A stretch of 64,000 nucleotides of DNA, from positions 62,001 to 126,000 of the forward strand of contig NZ_QJJU01000017.1 in the NCBI RefSeq assembly GCF_003201655.1, written 5' to 3'. Positions 19,903-28,165 of the stretch are shown piece by piece. The notes beneath the pieces were generated by a model that saw only the letters and a list, made by a program, of their open reading frames with translations, had not been told where the DNA came from and searched no databases. Every line of letters starts with the position of its first letter. Position 1 is the stretch's first letter. A program made the position numbers and the translations under genes. Origin of the DNA: Mycolicibacterium moriokaense. GTDB lineage: Bacteria > Actinomycetota > Actinomycetes > Mycobacteriales > Mycobacteriaceae.

Positions 19903-20432
19903 CCGTGCGGTGGACCCTTGCCGTCGTTCTCGCGCTTGGCGCCACGGTGACTGGCTGCCAGACGAGCACCCCGGGTACGCCCGTTACGAGTCCGAAATCG
20001 CCCACTGAGCCCAAATTTCCGACCAGCAGGCCCGCCGCAGCACCTCCGAAGACCTTCACGCCTGCGCCGACGAGCACCGCCGCGGCTCCAGGTGCCGAGG
20101 TGCTGCCACCGGAGAATGGCTACGTATTCGTCGAGACGAAGTCCGGCAAGACACGCTGCCAGCTCAACGAGGAAGAGGTCGGTTGCGAGGCTCAGTTCAC
20201 CAACTCCCCGATGATGAACGGCATGCACGCCAACGGCGTGCGGCTGACCGCGAACGGTGAAGTCAGTTGGCTCGTCGGCAATTTGGGTGACATCCCCGTC
20301 GTCACCCTCGACTACCGAACGTATTCGGCGGTGGGCTGGACAATCGCTGCCGGCGAGGACGGCACCCGGTTCACCAACGACAGCACCAGGCACGGCATGA
20401 CCGTAACCATCGACGGCGTGCAGGCGTTCTAG
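19899..20432 (+). CDS. Lipoprotein with Pro/Thr-rich linker
   Basis: A 177-residue lipoprotein: signal ending in VTGC (Cys20), a Pro/Ser/Thr/Ala-rich spacer (about 24-65), then a compact domain beginning ENGYVFVETKSGKTRCQL with two cysteines (CQL and GCEAQF) that probably form a disulfide, and a Gly/Thr-rich beta end (GNLGDIPVVTLDYRTYSAVG). It belongs to a conserved mycobacterial lipoprotein type; LpqJ (Rv0344c, which is near iniC in M. tuberculosis) is a possible relative but this was not verified. Coupled to the MBL gene by a 4-bp overlap. Confidence 0.68.
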   Translation: MTVRWTLAVVLALGATVTGCQTSTPGTPVTSPKSPTEPKFPTSRPAAAPPKTFTPAPTSTAAAPGAEVLPPENGYVFVETKSGKTRCQLNEEEVGCEAQFTNSPMMNGMHANGVRLTANGEVSWLVGNLGDIPVVTLDYRTYSAVGWTIAAGEDGTRFTNDSTRHGMTVTIDGVQAF

Positions 20433-20441
20433 GGTTCACCT

Positions 20442-21065
20442 ATGACAGCCGCTCAGCGTGAACGCGCCGCACTGGTAGAGACCATGCGCATCGTCGGCCC
20501 CGAGGCGCCGACACTCTGCGGGGACTGGACGACCCGCGACCTCGCCGCCCATCTCGTGGTCCGTGAGGGCAGGTTGGACACGACCCCGGGTATCGCGGTC
20601 CCATTCCTTGCCGGTTACACCGAGAAGGTGCGGCGCCAGGCCGCCGAGTCCACCGACTGGGATGCCCTCCTCGCCAAGGTTGCGTCCGGCCCGCCGCTGT
20701 ATTCGCCGTTCAAGATCGTCGACCCGGTGGCGAACATGGGCGAGATGTTCATTCACCACGAGGACGTCCGCCGCGCCAAGGCGGGTTGGGAACCACGTCA
20801 GCTCGACGATGCGACTGTAAAGGCACTCGGTCGCGGACTGCCAATCATGGCCCGGCTCACCTTGGCCAAGGCGCCTGCCAGGGTGACTATCCGCACCCCG
20901 CAGGGCAAGAACCTGGTCACCGTAGGCCGGGGGCCGGAGCTCACGATCACCGGCGAACCTCAGGAGCTGTTGCTGTTCATCTCCGGCCGTGATGCCGTGC
21001 GACTCACGTTCGACGGTGACGCCACGCTGGTCGACGCGGTCCGCGCCAATCGGCGCGGCTTGTGA
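20442..21065 (+). CDS. Maleylpyruvate-isomerase/DinB-like protein (TIGR03085 type)
   Basis: A 207-residue member of the mycothiol-dependent/DinB-like four-helix fold. CGDWTTRDLAAHLVVRE (about residues 26-42) holds the first metal-ligand His, and IHHEDVRRA (about 104-112) the second cluster. The C-terminal half is a beta domain as in the SCP-2-like extension of this group. The group's substrates are mostly unknown; a thiol-transfer or isomerase role is inferred. It follows the lipoprotein gene by 9 bp in a rightward run. Confidence 0.75.
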   Translation: MTAAQRERAALVETMRIVGPEAPTLCGDWTTRDLAAHLVVREGRLDTTPGIAVPFLAGYTEKVRRQAAESTDWDALLAKVASGPPLYSPFKIVDPVANMGEMFIHHEDVRRAKAGWEPRQLDDATVKALGRGLPIMARLTLAKAPARVTIRTPQGKNLVTVGRGPELTITGEPQELLLFISGRDAVRLTFDGDATLVDAVRANRRGL

Positions 21066-21086
21066 GCTTTCACTAGGCTGGCGGTC

Positions 21087-22019
21087 GTGGATTTCCGCGT
21101 CTTCGTCGAACCCCAGCAAGGTGCCACCTACTCCGACCAGCTCGCCGTCGCGCGTGCCGCCGAGGATTTGGGCTTCTCGGCGTTTTTTCGGTCCGACCAC
21201 TACGTCGCGATGAGCGGCGACGGAATGCCAGGACCGACCGACTCGTGGGTGACGCTGGCAGGCATCGCCCGCGAGACGTCGACGATCCGGCTCGGCACGA
21301 TGGTCACCTCGGCGACCTTCCGCCATCCAGGCCCGCTGGCCATCTCGGTCGCACAGGTCGACGAAATGAGCGGTGGCCGTGTCGAATTGGGCATCGGTGC
21401 GGGCTGGTTCGAGGCTGAACACCAGGCGTACGCCATACCGTTCCCGCCGCTGGGTGAGCGCTTCGACCGGCTGACCGAGCAACTGCACATCATCACCGGG
21501 CTGTGGACGACACCCGTCGGCGAGACATTCGACTACTCCGGGTCGCAGTACACCGTTGCGCAGTCCCCTGCACTGCCGAAACCTGTGCAGTCGCCGCACC
21601 CGCCGATCATCATCGGTGGCAGCGGCGCCAAACGTACGCCCGCGCTCACTGCGCAGTTCGCCGCCGAGTTCAACATCCCGTTCGCCCCGCTGGAGATGGC
21701 CAAGACCCAGTACGAGCGGGTGGCCACGGCATTGTCGGACGCAGGCCGAGCCGCAGACTCGCTGACCTACTCGGCCGCCTTCGTCTTGTGCGCGGGACAC
21801 GATGACGCGGAGATCGCGCGCCGTGCCGATGCCATCGGCCGAGAGGTCGACGAGTTGCGCAGCAACTCTCCTGCGGTGGGCACGCCAGCCGAGATCGCCG
21901 ACAAGCTGGCCCCGTACATAGAGCTCGGTGTCCAGCGGGTGTACCTGCAGCTCCTCGACATGTCCGACCTTGACCACCTCGAGTTCGTCGCCACCAAGGT
22001 CATCCCTCAGTTCAGCTGA
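21087..22019 (+). CDS. LLM-class F420-dependent oxidoreductase
   Basis: A 310-residue luciferase-like monooxygenase-fold protein (TIM barrel) of the F420-using mycobacterial subgroup. Typical elements: DFRVFVEPQQGATY opening strand, GFSAFFRSDHY, GTMVTSATFRHPGPLA, SGGRVELGIGAGWFEAEH (the classical LLM signature) and HPPIIIGGSGAKRTPALTAQ. The cofactor is inferred from family; the reaction is not known. GTG start at 21087. Same strand as the neighbours on both sides, with 21 bp and 40 bp gaps. Confidence 0.85.
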   Translation: MDFRVFVEPQQGATYSDQLAVARAAEDLGFSAFFRSDHYVAMSGDGMPGPTDSWVTLAGIARETSTIRLGTMVTSATFRHPGPLAISVAQVDEMSGGRVELGIGAGWFEAEHQAYAIPFPPLGERFDRLTEQLHIITGLWTTPVGETFDYSGSQYTVAQSPALPKPVQSPHPPIIIGGSGAKRTPALTAQFAAEFNIPFAPLEMAKTQYERVATALSDAGRAADSLTYSAAFVLCAGHDDAEIARRADAIGREVDELRSNSPAVGTPAEIADKLAPYIELGVQRVYLQLLDMSDLDHLEFVATKVIPQFS

Positions 22020-22059
22020 ATCAGCGTCTGCCCACGCCACGCGGCTACTATCACTGGCC

Positions 22060-22500
22060 ATGGCAGGCCGGGACCCCGACGACGAAGAGACGCCGTGGTA
22101 CAACCGCACCCCTCAGGTGATCGGGGCGAGCGTGGCAGGCCTCGCTGTTATCGGCATCCTCATCGCCGCCGTGACGTTTGTGTCGGGCCAATTCAACGAG
22201 CCTGAGCAGGCACCGCTGAACTTCGTCGGTCCGTCGTTCTCGGCGACGGCCACCCGATCGTCGTCGACGACGACCACGACTGCGACGATCACCAGCACCA
22301 GCCCACCGGTCACCACCGACATCAACGGGCCGTCGTCGACGACCTCGTCCTCCTCCGACACATCCACCAGCACTGAGTCGACCACGCGAACCGCATGGAC
22401 CAAGCCGTACACGCCGCCAAGTGGCGACGAGTCATCGCCGACGACGACTCAACGCGGGCCGCGCACGAATGTGACGCGCACGCTCTATCCGCGGCCCTGA
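22060..22500 (+). CDS. Single-pass membrane protein with Ser/Thr-rich exterior
   Basis: A 146-residue protein: acidic cytosolic N-terminus with the element ETPWYNR, one membrane helix (about residues 24-45), then an exterior segment made almost wholly of Ser, Thr and Pro, ending RTNVTRTLYPRP. The same layout (PWY just before a helix, then a Thr-rich tail) occurs in the next gene and in the C-terminus of the protein at 28940-30721. Thr-rich exported stretches are typical O-mannosylation targets in mycobacteria. No function is known. Confidence 0.65.
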   Translation: MAGRDPDDEETPWYNRTPQVIGASVAGLAVIGILIAAVTFVSGQFNEPEQAPLNFVGPSFSATATRSSSTTTTTATITSTSPPVTTDINGPSSTTSSSSDTSTSTESTTRTAWTKPYTPPSGDESSPTTTQRGPRTNVTRTLYPRP

Positions 22501-22519
22501 GCGCCTAATATCTGACCCC

Positions 22520-22996
22520 GTGGCGCGCTACGGACCTCCCGACGATCCGAACAACCCAGACAACCAACCGACGGAATACATCAACTACGGCGAACACGGT
22601 CCTCCGCCAGGTGAACCGCTGCCCTGGTATCGCAAACCCGTGGCGCTTGTCGCATTCGGCGCGCTCGGCGCGGTGCTCATCGCGTTGGTCGTCTTCGGCC
22701 TGGTCAAGCTGATCACCAGCGGCACGTCGTCGGACACTCCACCGACCACGCTCACCCCGATCACCCGCAGCACGACTTCGGTGACCGCGCCCACGACAAC
22801 GACGGCGAACACGACGACGGAGCCGACCACCACCGAGCCGACCACCACCACAACCACGACCACTGAACCCATGACAACGACGACGACCACCACGACGAGC
22901 CCGACAACCACGACGACCACCACGACACCGAGCGTCAGCACGAGTACGAGCACCAGCACAGTCACCCAGACCGTGACGGTCCCACCGCCGCCCTGA
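22520..22996 (+). CDS. Single-pass membrane protein with poly-Thr tail
   Basis: A 158-residue protein with a cytosolic N-terminus rich in Pro/Asn/Asp (VARYGPPDDPNNPDNQP), the motif PLPWYRKP, one membrane helix (about 41-64) and an exterior tail of tandem Thr runs broken by Glu-Pro and Ser. It is a paralogue in architecture of the preceding gene, 19 bp upstream. GTG start. The tract is encoded by mixed ACN codons, so it is held at protein level rather than being a simple DNA microsatellite. No function is assigned. Confidence 0.65.
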   Translation: MARYGPPDDPNNPDNQPTEYINYGEHGPPPGEPLPWYRKPVALVAFGALGAVLIALVVFGLVKLITSGTSSDTPPTTLTPITRSTTSVTAPTTTTANTTTEPTTTEPTTTTTTTTEPMTTTTTTTTSPTTTTTTTTPSVSTSTSTSTVTQTVTVPPPP

Positions 22997-22997
22997 C

Positions 22998-23363
22998 ATG
23001 TCGCGCGTCGCCTACGCTCATGACGCCGTCCTGATCCTCGATCCCGGCGGGGACTCCCGCGCCCCTGGCGGCGCGATAACCGTTGCGCTGTGCGGACATT
23101 GGGACCACGAGCCGCCATGCCCGCTGGCGCCGCACCACACCGATGCTTCACCCGGTGGTGACGACACGGTGCGGCTACGGGTGCTGTTCGCAGCAGAACC
23201 CGCCGACGAGGAACGCGTGCGGACGTTGATCGGGGAGGCGCTGTCGTCGGGCAGGCTGACAGGTCCGGACGGCCGAGTCACCCGGTGGATGGTCCAATCC
23301 AGCGCCGCAGGAAGCGTCCGTCCTGACGAGGCCGACCACGCGGCAGGGCTTGTCGCGAATTAG
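22998..23363 (+). CDS. Conserved hypothetical protein with Cys/His cluster
   Basis: A 121-residue protein with no membrane segment. Residues about 31-46 (LCGHWDHEPPCPLAPHHT) hold two Cys and four His in a small space, which suggests a metal site; the remainder has an alpha/beta pattern (RLRVLFAAEPADEERVRTLI). I do not recognise the family. It starts 2 bp after the poly-Thr gene and its stop overlaps that of the convergent iniC by four bases. Confidence 0.6.
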   Translation: MSRVAYAHDAVLILDPGGDSRAPGGAITVALCGHWDHEPPCPLAPHHTDASPGGDDTVRLRVLFAAEPADEERVRTLIGEALSSGRLTGPDGRVTRWMVQSSAAGSVRPDEADHAAGLVAN

Positions 23364-24844
23364 CGCGCGCGCGCCGCGTATTCCGCCACGAGCGCCTCGG
23401 CGCTACGCACGGCCGCCCGACAGGAGCGGGTGGTGAACGGGTCGTTGAGGGGATGGTCAGCACGCCGCCGCCATCGCTGAGCCGCAGCGAACGCCGCCCG
23501 CGGCCCGTCGTAGGGAGCATCGGGCTGCAACCCCAGTCTGCTCGCGGCGTCGGTGCCGGAGCCGCCGATGATGCGGCGCAGCGACGCCATCTCGTCGTCG
23601 TTCAAAGTCGTTTGGCGCGAATGCAATTGACTCAGCAGCCGAAGTTCTTCGAAGGCATGCGTGTCGGCAAGCAGCGGATCGATGTCGGCGATGATGTAGC
23701 TCGTCGCAAAGATCGGGTTGGTCTCCACGAAGCGCCGCAGCGACAGCAGCGCGGTGTGCGCCTTGAGTAGATCAGAGCGTTGCGCGAACTGCTGGTCGAT
23801 GACGTCGCGCAACGCCACCAGCCCGCTGCGCTCAAGCAGCTCGTCGGCCAGCGCCACCGAATCGTTGACCCCTGCACGCAGTACCGCGATCGAGATCCTG
23901 ATGCCGAACATGCCGAAGCGCTCCAGCAGGGATGCCCGGGTCGCGGCGTCCACAGGAAGCGAGCTGTCCTCGCGCACGAAGCGGTCCACAGAGAGCATGG
24001 CCTTGGTGAGCTCGACGGCGTCCACCCCTGCCAGCTTCTCCAGCGCGACGAACTCGCTCTGCCGCAACGTGCGCGCGGTCAGCGCCAGCAGCCCGGACAC
24101 CGGTACAACGGCCTGGCAGATGCCGGTCTTGTCCATCTCGTTGGTGAACCGCTTGGCCACATCCTTGGCCGAGAGCATCGCGTCGATCCGGCCTGCGCCT
24201 ATCTCATCGGCGCGGGAGGCGACCCCGATGACGCCGAGCGCACCTGCCGAACCGCCGACCAGCTGACCGATCTGCTTCAGCAACGCGATATCCGGGGCAT
24301 TCAACGTGCGCAGCAGGAACACCACCGCATCGACGCGCGGCACCCCGTCCTCGGGCACCAGCAGTCGCAAGGTGCGTTCGGAGACGTCGCGGGACAGCGA
24401 CGACGTCCCCGGTGTATCGATGATGCTGGCGTCGATCAGCTCGGCGGCGGGCCACTCCACGTCAAGGTCCGCGACGTCCTCCGGGTCGAGGCTGGCGAAG
24501 TCGAACGTCAGCCCGCCGTTACGGGCGATCGGCACATTGGACCGGCGGCCGCCGCGGTGGTTCGCCGTCACCTTCGGAATGGGGCCGTGCCGGAACCAGG
24601 TGACGATGCGCGTGGCCTCGGTGGCGTCGGTTGGCGCGATGTCCTCGCCAACAAGCGCATTCACGAGCGTGGACTTGCCTGCCTTCAACGTGCCTGCCAA
24701 TGCGATGCGGATGGGCTGGTTGAGCCGATAGCCGATGCGCTCCAGCTCGTTGTGCACGTCGGGCCGCTGCCGGAAGGCCGGATCGTTGCGATAGGCCTGG
24801 ATTGTTCCGCCCAGGATCGCGCGCACTTGATCGCTCGTGCTCAT
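23360..24844 (-). CDS. iniC: IniC, dynamin-like GTPase
   Basis: A 494-residue partner of IniA. G1 loop GTLKAGKS (51-58), G3 DTPGTSS and a diverged G4 region (ASRADEIG). After the GTPase domain comes a long helical stalk with no obvious membrane hairpin. The iniBAC operon of M. tuberculosis (Rv0341-0343) is induced by isoniazid, ethambutol and other cell-wall inhibitors; IniA and IniC are bacterial dynamin-like proteins thought to maintain the plasma membrane under this stress. It is the last gene of the operon, 62 bp after iniA, and converges with a small hypothetical gene. Confidence 0.93.
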   Translation of the reverse strand: MSTSDQVRAILGGTIQAYRNDPAFRQRPDVHNELERIGYRLNQPIRIALAGTLKAGKSTLVNALVGEDIAPTDATEATRIVTWFRHGPIPKVTANHRGGRRSNVPIARNGGLTFDFASLDPEDVADLDVEWPAAELIDASIIDTPGTSSLSRDVSERTLRLLVPEDGVPRVDAVVFLLRTLNAPDIALLKQIGQLVGGSAGALGVIGVASRADEIGAGRIDAMLSAKDVAKRFTNEMDKTGICQAVVPVSGLLALTARTLRQSEFVALEKLAGVDAVELTKAMLSVDRFVREDSSLPVDAATRASLLERFGMFGIRISIAVLRAGVNDSVALADELLERSGLVALRDVIDQQFAQRSDLLKAHTALLSLRRFVETNPIFATSYIIADIDPLLADTHAFEELRLLSQLHSRQTTLNDDEMASLRRIIGGSGTDAASRLGLQPDAPYDGPRAAFAAAQRWRRRADHPLNDPFTTRSCRAAVRSAEALVAEYAARAR

Positions 24845-24906
24845 CTCGCGCTACTCCCCAACGTTCCGGGCTGCCCTTCCGTTTCGGCATTCGCCGGAGG
24901 TCCAGC

Positions 24907-26763
24907 TTAGGTGCCAACGGGTTGGCGGGCCGCTTCGGTGGCGCCGGGCGCCAACTTGACCGCGTGATCGGTCACCTGTTTGAGAATGTTGAGCTGCCGC
25001 TCGAGCTCGCGGACCCTGGTGGCGCGCTCGTTCTCCTGTAGCTGCGCCGACGCGACGGTTGCCTGTAGTGATTCGTTGAGCGAGCGGGTGGTCTGATTGG
25101 CGATGCCGCGGTAGTGGTCGCGCAGCTGACGCTGAATTCCCTTGAGCCGGTCGCGCGACTCCTTGTTCACCACGAACGAAACATCGTCGATGAACTTTCG
25201 CATGTTCATCTTCGCCTCGTTGCGCACCCGCATCATCCGGTTCTCCATGTCGTCTTTGTAGGTCTTGCGGCCCAACAGAAGACCGGCGCCCAGCGACAGC
25301 GGGTTGAACATGCCAAGCCCGGCGAACGAGGTCAGCATGCCGAACATCAGCACGCCGCCGTACGAGCCGCGCATGCCGGTAACCACCTTGTGCCCGGCCT
25401 TGATCGGCTTGGCCTCCAGCTTTCCAAGCGACTTCAATTCGCCGAAGCCCTGGCCCATTTCGCGGGCATCGATCTGCGGCATCTCGACCGCCTCGAGACC
25501 CGCCTCGACGAACGTCCGCCCCACTTCCTGTGCGAGCACCTCAGCACGCTGGTATGCCCACACGAAGTTGTCGCCGACAGCGGTGGCGATCGCGTTCTCC
25601 AGCTCGGCGCCGATCTCGGCCCAGTGGTGTGTCGGATCTGTGTGATCGATGACGTGCTCAGTGTGCTGTGAGATGGCGCGGAACCGGCCACGCAGGTCGT
25701 GGTCGACATCGGCTGTCAGATCGGCGATTCCGTCGTTGAGCACCTGCTGCCACAACGCGGTCTGCTGGAGCGCGTCCTGGGCTTCTTCCTTGCGACGCTC
25801 GAGGTCGGCCTTCAACCGGTCGCGCGCGCCCGGGTCGTTGATCGCGGACAATTCGGACTCCACGGCCATAGTCAGATGCTCTGCCGCCGAACGGATCTCC
25901 GCGAGTACCTGGTCCCGGACCCGGTCGTTCTCTCTGGACAACACCCTTTCGGCGAGGAACTTCACGATGGCCGGGAAGTTGGACTCCTCGTTGAGTTCCT
26001 TGTCGTTGAGTTGGATTGCGTGGCTGCGCAGCAGCGACGACGCCGGAATCATCGGTGTCGAGAGCCCGGCACGCTGCAGGTGCGCCTTGTTGGCCTCCAC
26101 GATCTCCCGCCAGTGCGGGTAGAGGTCGATCTTGGTCGCGACAATGGTTGCGACAGGGCAGATTTCGAGTGCCTGCCGGATGAAGGTCATCTCCGGCTCG
26201 GTGAACTCCTGGCTGGTGTCGCTGACCATCAGCATGGCGTCGGCATCGGGCAGCAGGCCCAGCGTCGCCGAAAGGTGGGGTTGGCCGTGACCGCCGACGC
26301 CGGGAGTGTCGACGAACACCAACCCGCCCTTGAGCAACGGGCTCTCCGCGGTCACGGCGACGCGCAACACCTGGCGACCGCCTGCCGCGGGGTGACGGCG
26401 CAAGTCCTGCTTGATGTCGGCGATCGGGATCTCGATTTCGTCGGGCTCATCCCCGTCGACACCTGCGACAATCAGCTTCGCCGTGGCCTGCTCGCCATAG
26501 GACACCATCGTGGCGACGACCGTCGTTTCGTCGTCGCCGACGCGCGACACCGGCACGTTCAGCAGTGAATTGAGCAGCTGGCTCTTTCCCTGCTTGAGCT
26601 GGCCGGCGATCACGACCCTGATCTGCGGGTCGGTGATTCGCGCGTTCGCCTTGGCCAACCGCTCGACCAGATCGCCGCGCTCGTTCGCCTCCGCGATCTT
26701 CGTCGAGTGGTCGATCAGTTCGACGATGACCGTCACCTTGCGAGGGTCATTCGGTTGCGTCAT
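24907..26763 (-). CDS. iniA: IniA, dynamin-like GTPase
   Basis: A 618-residue bacterial dynamin-like protein. G1 loop GQLKQGKS (54-61), G3 DTPGVGGHG, G4 TKID; a helical bundle follows; a hydrophobic Gly-rich paddle (GGVLMFGMLTSFAGLGMFNP and following) near residue 490 should enter the membrane, and a coiled coil ends the protein. Members of this family hydrolyse GTP and fuse or remodel membranes. It is separated from iniB by 103 bp that include a 15-bp hairpin. Confidence 0.95.
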   Translation of the reverse strand: MTQPNDPRKVTVIVELIDHSTKIAEANERGDLVERLAKANARITDPQIRVVIAGQLKQGKSQLLNSLLNVPVSRVGDDETTVVATMVSYGEQATAKLIVAGVDGDEPDEIEIPIADIKQDLRRHPAAGGRQVLRVAVTAESPLLKGGLVFVDTPGVGGHGQPHLSATLGLLPDADAMLMVSDTSQEFTEPEMTFIRQALEICPVATIVATKIDLYPHWREIVEANKAHLQRAGLSTPMIPASSLLRSHAIQLNDKELNEESNFPAIVKFLAERVLSRENDRVRDQVLAEIRSAAEHLTMAVESELSAINDPGARDRLKADLERRKEEAQDALQQTALWQQVLNDGIADLTADVDHDLRGRFRAISQHTEHVIDHTDPTHHWAEIGAELENAIATAVGDNFVWAYQRAEVLAQEVGRTFVEAGLEAVEMPQIDAREMGQGFGELKSLGKLEAKPIKAGHKVVTGMRGSYGGVLMFGMLTSFAGLGMFNPLSLGAGLLLGRKTYKDDMENRMMRVRNEAKMNMRKFIDDVSFVVNKESRDRLKGIQRQLRDHYRGIANQTTRSLNESLQATVASAQLQENERATRVRELERQLNILKQVTDHAVKLAPGATEAARQPVGT

Positions 26764-26808
26764 GGTGTCCCTTTTGTGTTGCCCGCCTTTAGTTAACGGT
26801 AGACGTGC

Positions 26809-26845
26809 CAGCTGGCGGGGACCTATGTTCGGTCCCCGCCAGCTG
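26809..26845 (-). terminator. 15-bp hairpin between iniB and iniA
   Basis: CAGCTGGCGGGGACC (26809-26823) and GGTCCCCGCCAGCTG (26831-26845) pair perfectly around a 7-nt loop. On the operon's sense strand the stem begins 21 nt after the iniB stop and ends 45 nt before the iniA start. No U-tract follows, so it is not a classical terminator. It may be a partial terminator or an RNase barrier that lets iniB exceed iniAC in amount. Confidence 0.65.
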
Positions 26846-26866
26846 CGCTATTGAGTTATCTCGCGG

Positions 26867-27886
26867 TCAGAACAGGGGGACGCTGGCATCGACGTGCGTG
26901 TCCACAGTGGTGTTGTGGCTGTCGTGCACCGAATTGTCGGTGTGCACCGAGTTGTCGTTGTGGCTGTCATGCGTGCTGTTATCGGTGTGCACCGAGTTGT
27001 CGTCGTGGTGGCTGGCGTCGACGTTGCCGTGGATGTCGCCGCCATGGGTGTTGACCGCGGTGACGTCGCCGCCGTGGGTGTCCGTCGTGGTGGTCTGCGT
27101 CGGGGCGATGACCACCTGGCCGCCGCCGCCAGCGTTAGCGGCGCCTCCGGCGCCACCGCCGCCGAGGATGCCGCCGTGGCCGCCGGCGCCTCCGGCGGCA
27201 TTGCCACCGCTGGTGTCGATGTTGCCGGTCTTGACGACCGGACCCTCGTTGCCGGAGATGACATCGCCGCCACCGCTGTTGTGGATGGTGGTGCTGCCGT
27301 GGCTGTCGCTCGTGTTGCCCACGCCGCCGGCCTGGACGGTGGAGCCCTCGCCGGCGAGGATGTCGCCGGTGTTGGCGCCGACGTTGCCGTCACCGACCAC
27401 GTTCCCGTGACCGTGGACGTTGGTGTTGTCGATGTTGCCCGCGTGGCCGGTGTTGATCACGCTGCCGTCGGACGCGGTGTTCTTGTCGCCGAGGGTGATG
27501 TCACCGAAGGCCAGGTTGACCCCACCCTGCTGCACGTCGTGGCCGGCTTCGGGGCTCAGGATGTGGGGGTCGTTGTTGCTCAGCACATCGTTGTGACTCA
27601 GCGTGTCGTTGTTGCTGAATGCCTGGGTCTCCGGAGCGAACACGTGCTGCGGGGTGAAGGCGATGCCGTGCGTCTCGGCAACTGCCTGCTGCAGCCCCTG
27701 CACCGGGTTGCCGCCGCCTGCGATGACTGCGGCGGGCGCCACAGATGCGGCCACAGCGTTCACCTGCGCGGCCGAGAGGTTCTGCACGCCGGCGTTCTGC
27801 ATGGTCTTGTCGGGGTCGTTGATGAAGGCCTGGGCCTGAGCCGGGTCGCGGAACAGGTCGAGAATCCAGTCGAGAACGTTCGTCAT
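26867..27886 (-). CDS. iniB: IniB, glycine-rich cell-wall-stress protein
   Basis: A 339-residue protein without a recognisable signal peptide. The N-terminal domain (about 1-60, VLDWILDLFRDPAQAQAFIN and following) is the IniB-type domain; the rest is a Gly/Asn/Asp/His-rich low-complexity region with many GN, GDV and NTG units, ending in HDSHNDNSVHT-type repeats (26890-27010) and TTVDTHVDASVPLF. It is shorter than the roughly 480 residues of M. tuberculosis IniB, mainly within the Gly-rich part. First gene of iniBAC; a good AAAGGA ribosome site precedes the ATG. Confidence 0.92.
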   Translation of the reverse strand: MTNVLDWILDLFRDPAQAQAFINDPDKTMQNAGVQNLSAAQVNAVAASVAPAAVIAGGGNPVQGLQQAVAETHGIAFTPQHVFAPETQAFSNNDTLSHNDVLSNNDPHILSPEAGHDVQQGGVNLAFGDITLGDKNTASDGSVINTGHAGNIDNTNVHGHGNVVGDGNVGANTGDILAGEGSTVQAGGVGNTSDSHGSTTIHNSGGGDVISGNEGPVVKTGNIDTSGGNAAGGAGGHGGILGGGGAGGAANAGGGGQVVIAPTQTTTTDTHGGDVTAVNTHGGDIHGNVDASHHDDNSVHTDNSTHDSHNDNSVHTDNSVHDSHNTTVDTHVDASVPLF

Positions 27887-28165
27887 TTCGGTGGTCCTTT
27901 TCTGTGTGGGTTTCTGGGAGCTGGTCGCCGGCTTGTCCGGCGAACTGGTGACAACGTTATGGACCTCGCGACGTTGTAGAAACGGGGTCAGAACCCCTCT
28001 CTACTGGAACACATCCCGGGGTGGCGCTGCGGTGTCTATTAGGGGATTAGGGGGTGATTAGGGGATTTGCTCGTGACATTGGCAATCGCTCGTATTTCTG
28101 CACCTCAAACACGCAAAATGCGTGACCCCGATGGGCCACGTAATTTGTGTTCGCTGTTTCGTTGA
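27887..28165 (-). promoter_or_regulatory. iniB upstream region with CCCCTAAT repeats, palindromes and a leader hairpin
   Basis: In this 279-bp gap, three direct copies of ATTAGGGG lie at 28038-28045, 28046-28053 and 28057-28064 (CCCCTAAT toward iniB, 152-178 bp before the ATG). GGGGT-CAGA-ACCCC (27984-27997) is a perfect palindrome. CACGCA-AAA-TGCGTG (28110-28124) is another. TCGCCGG-CTTGT-CCGGCGA (27925-27943) would form a leader hairpin 39-57 bp before the ATG. CATAAC on the minus strand near 27958 is a weak -10 candidate. Confidence 0.55.

Noticed and set aside
22800..22990. Short regular repeats resembling a CRISPR array
   Set aside because: They are ACN codons of a poly-Thr coding region, with no constant repeat or spacer lengths. 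No CRISPR array or cas gene is seen in the window.
26890..27010. DNA-level tandem repeat as a separate mobile element
   Set aside because: It is the in-frame coding repeat of the IniB C-terminus (HDSHNDNSVHT units).
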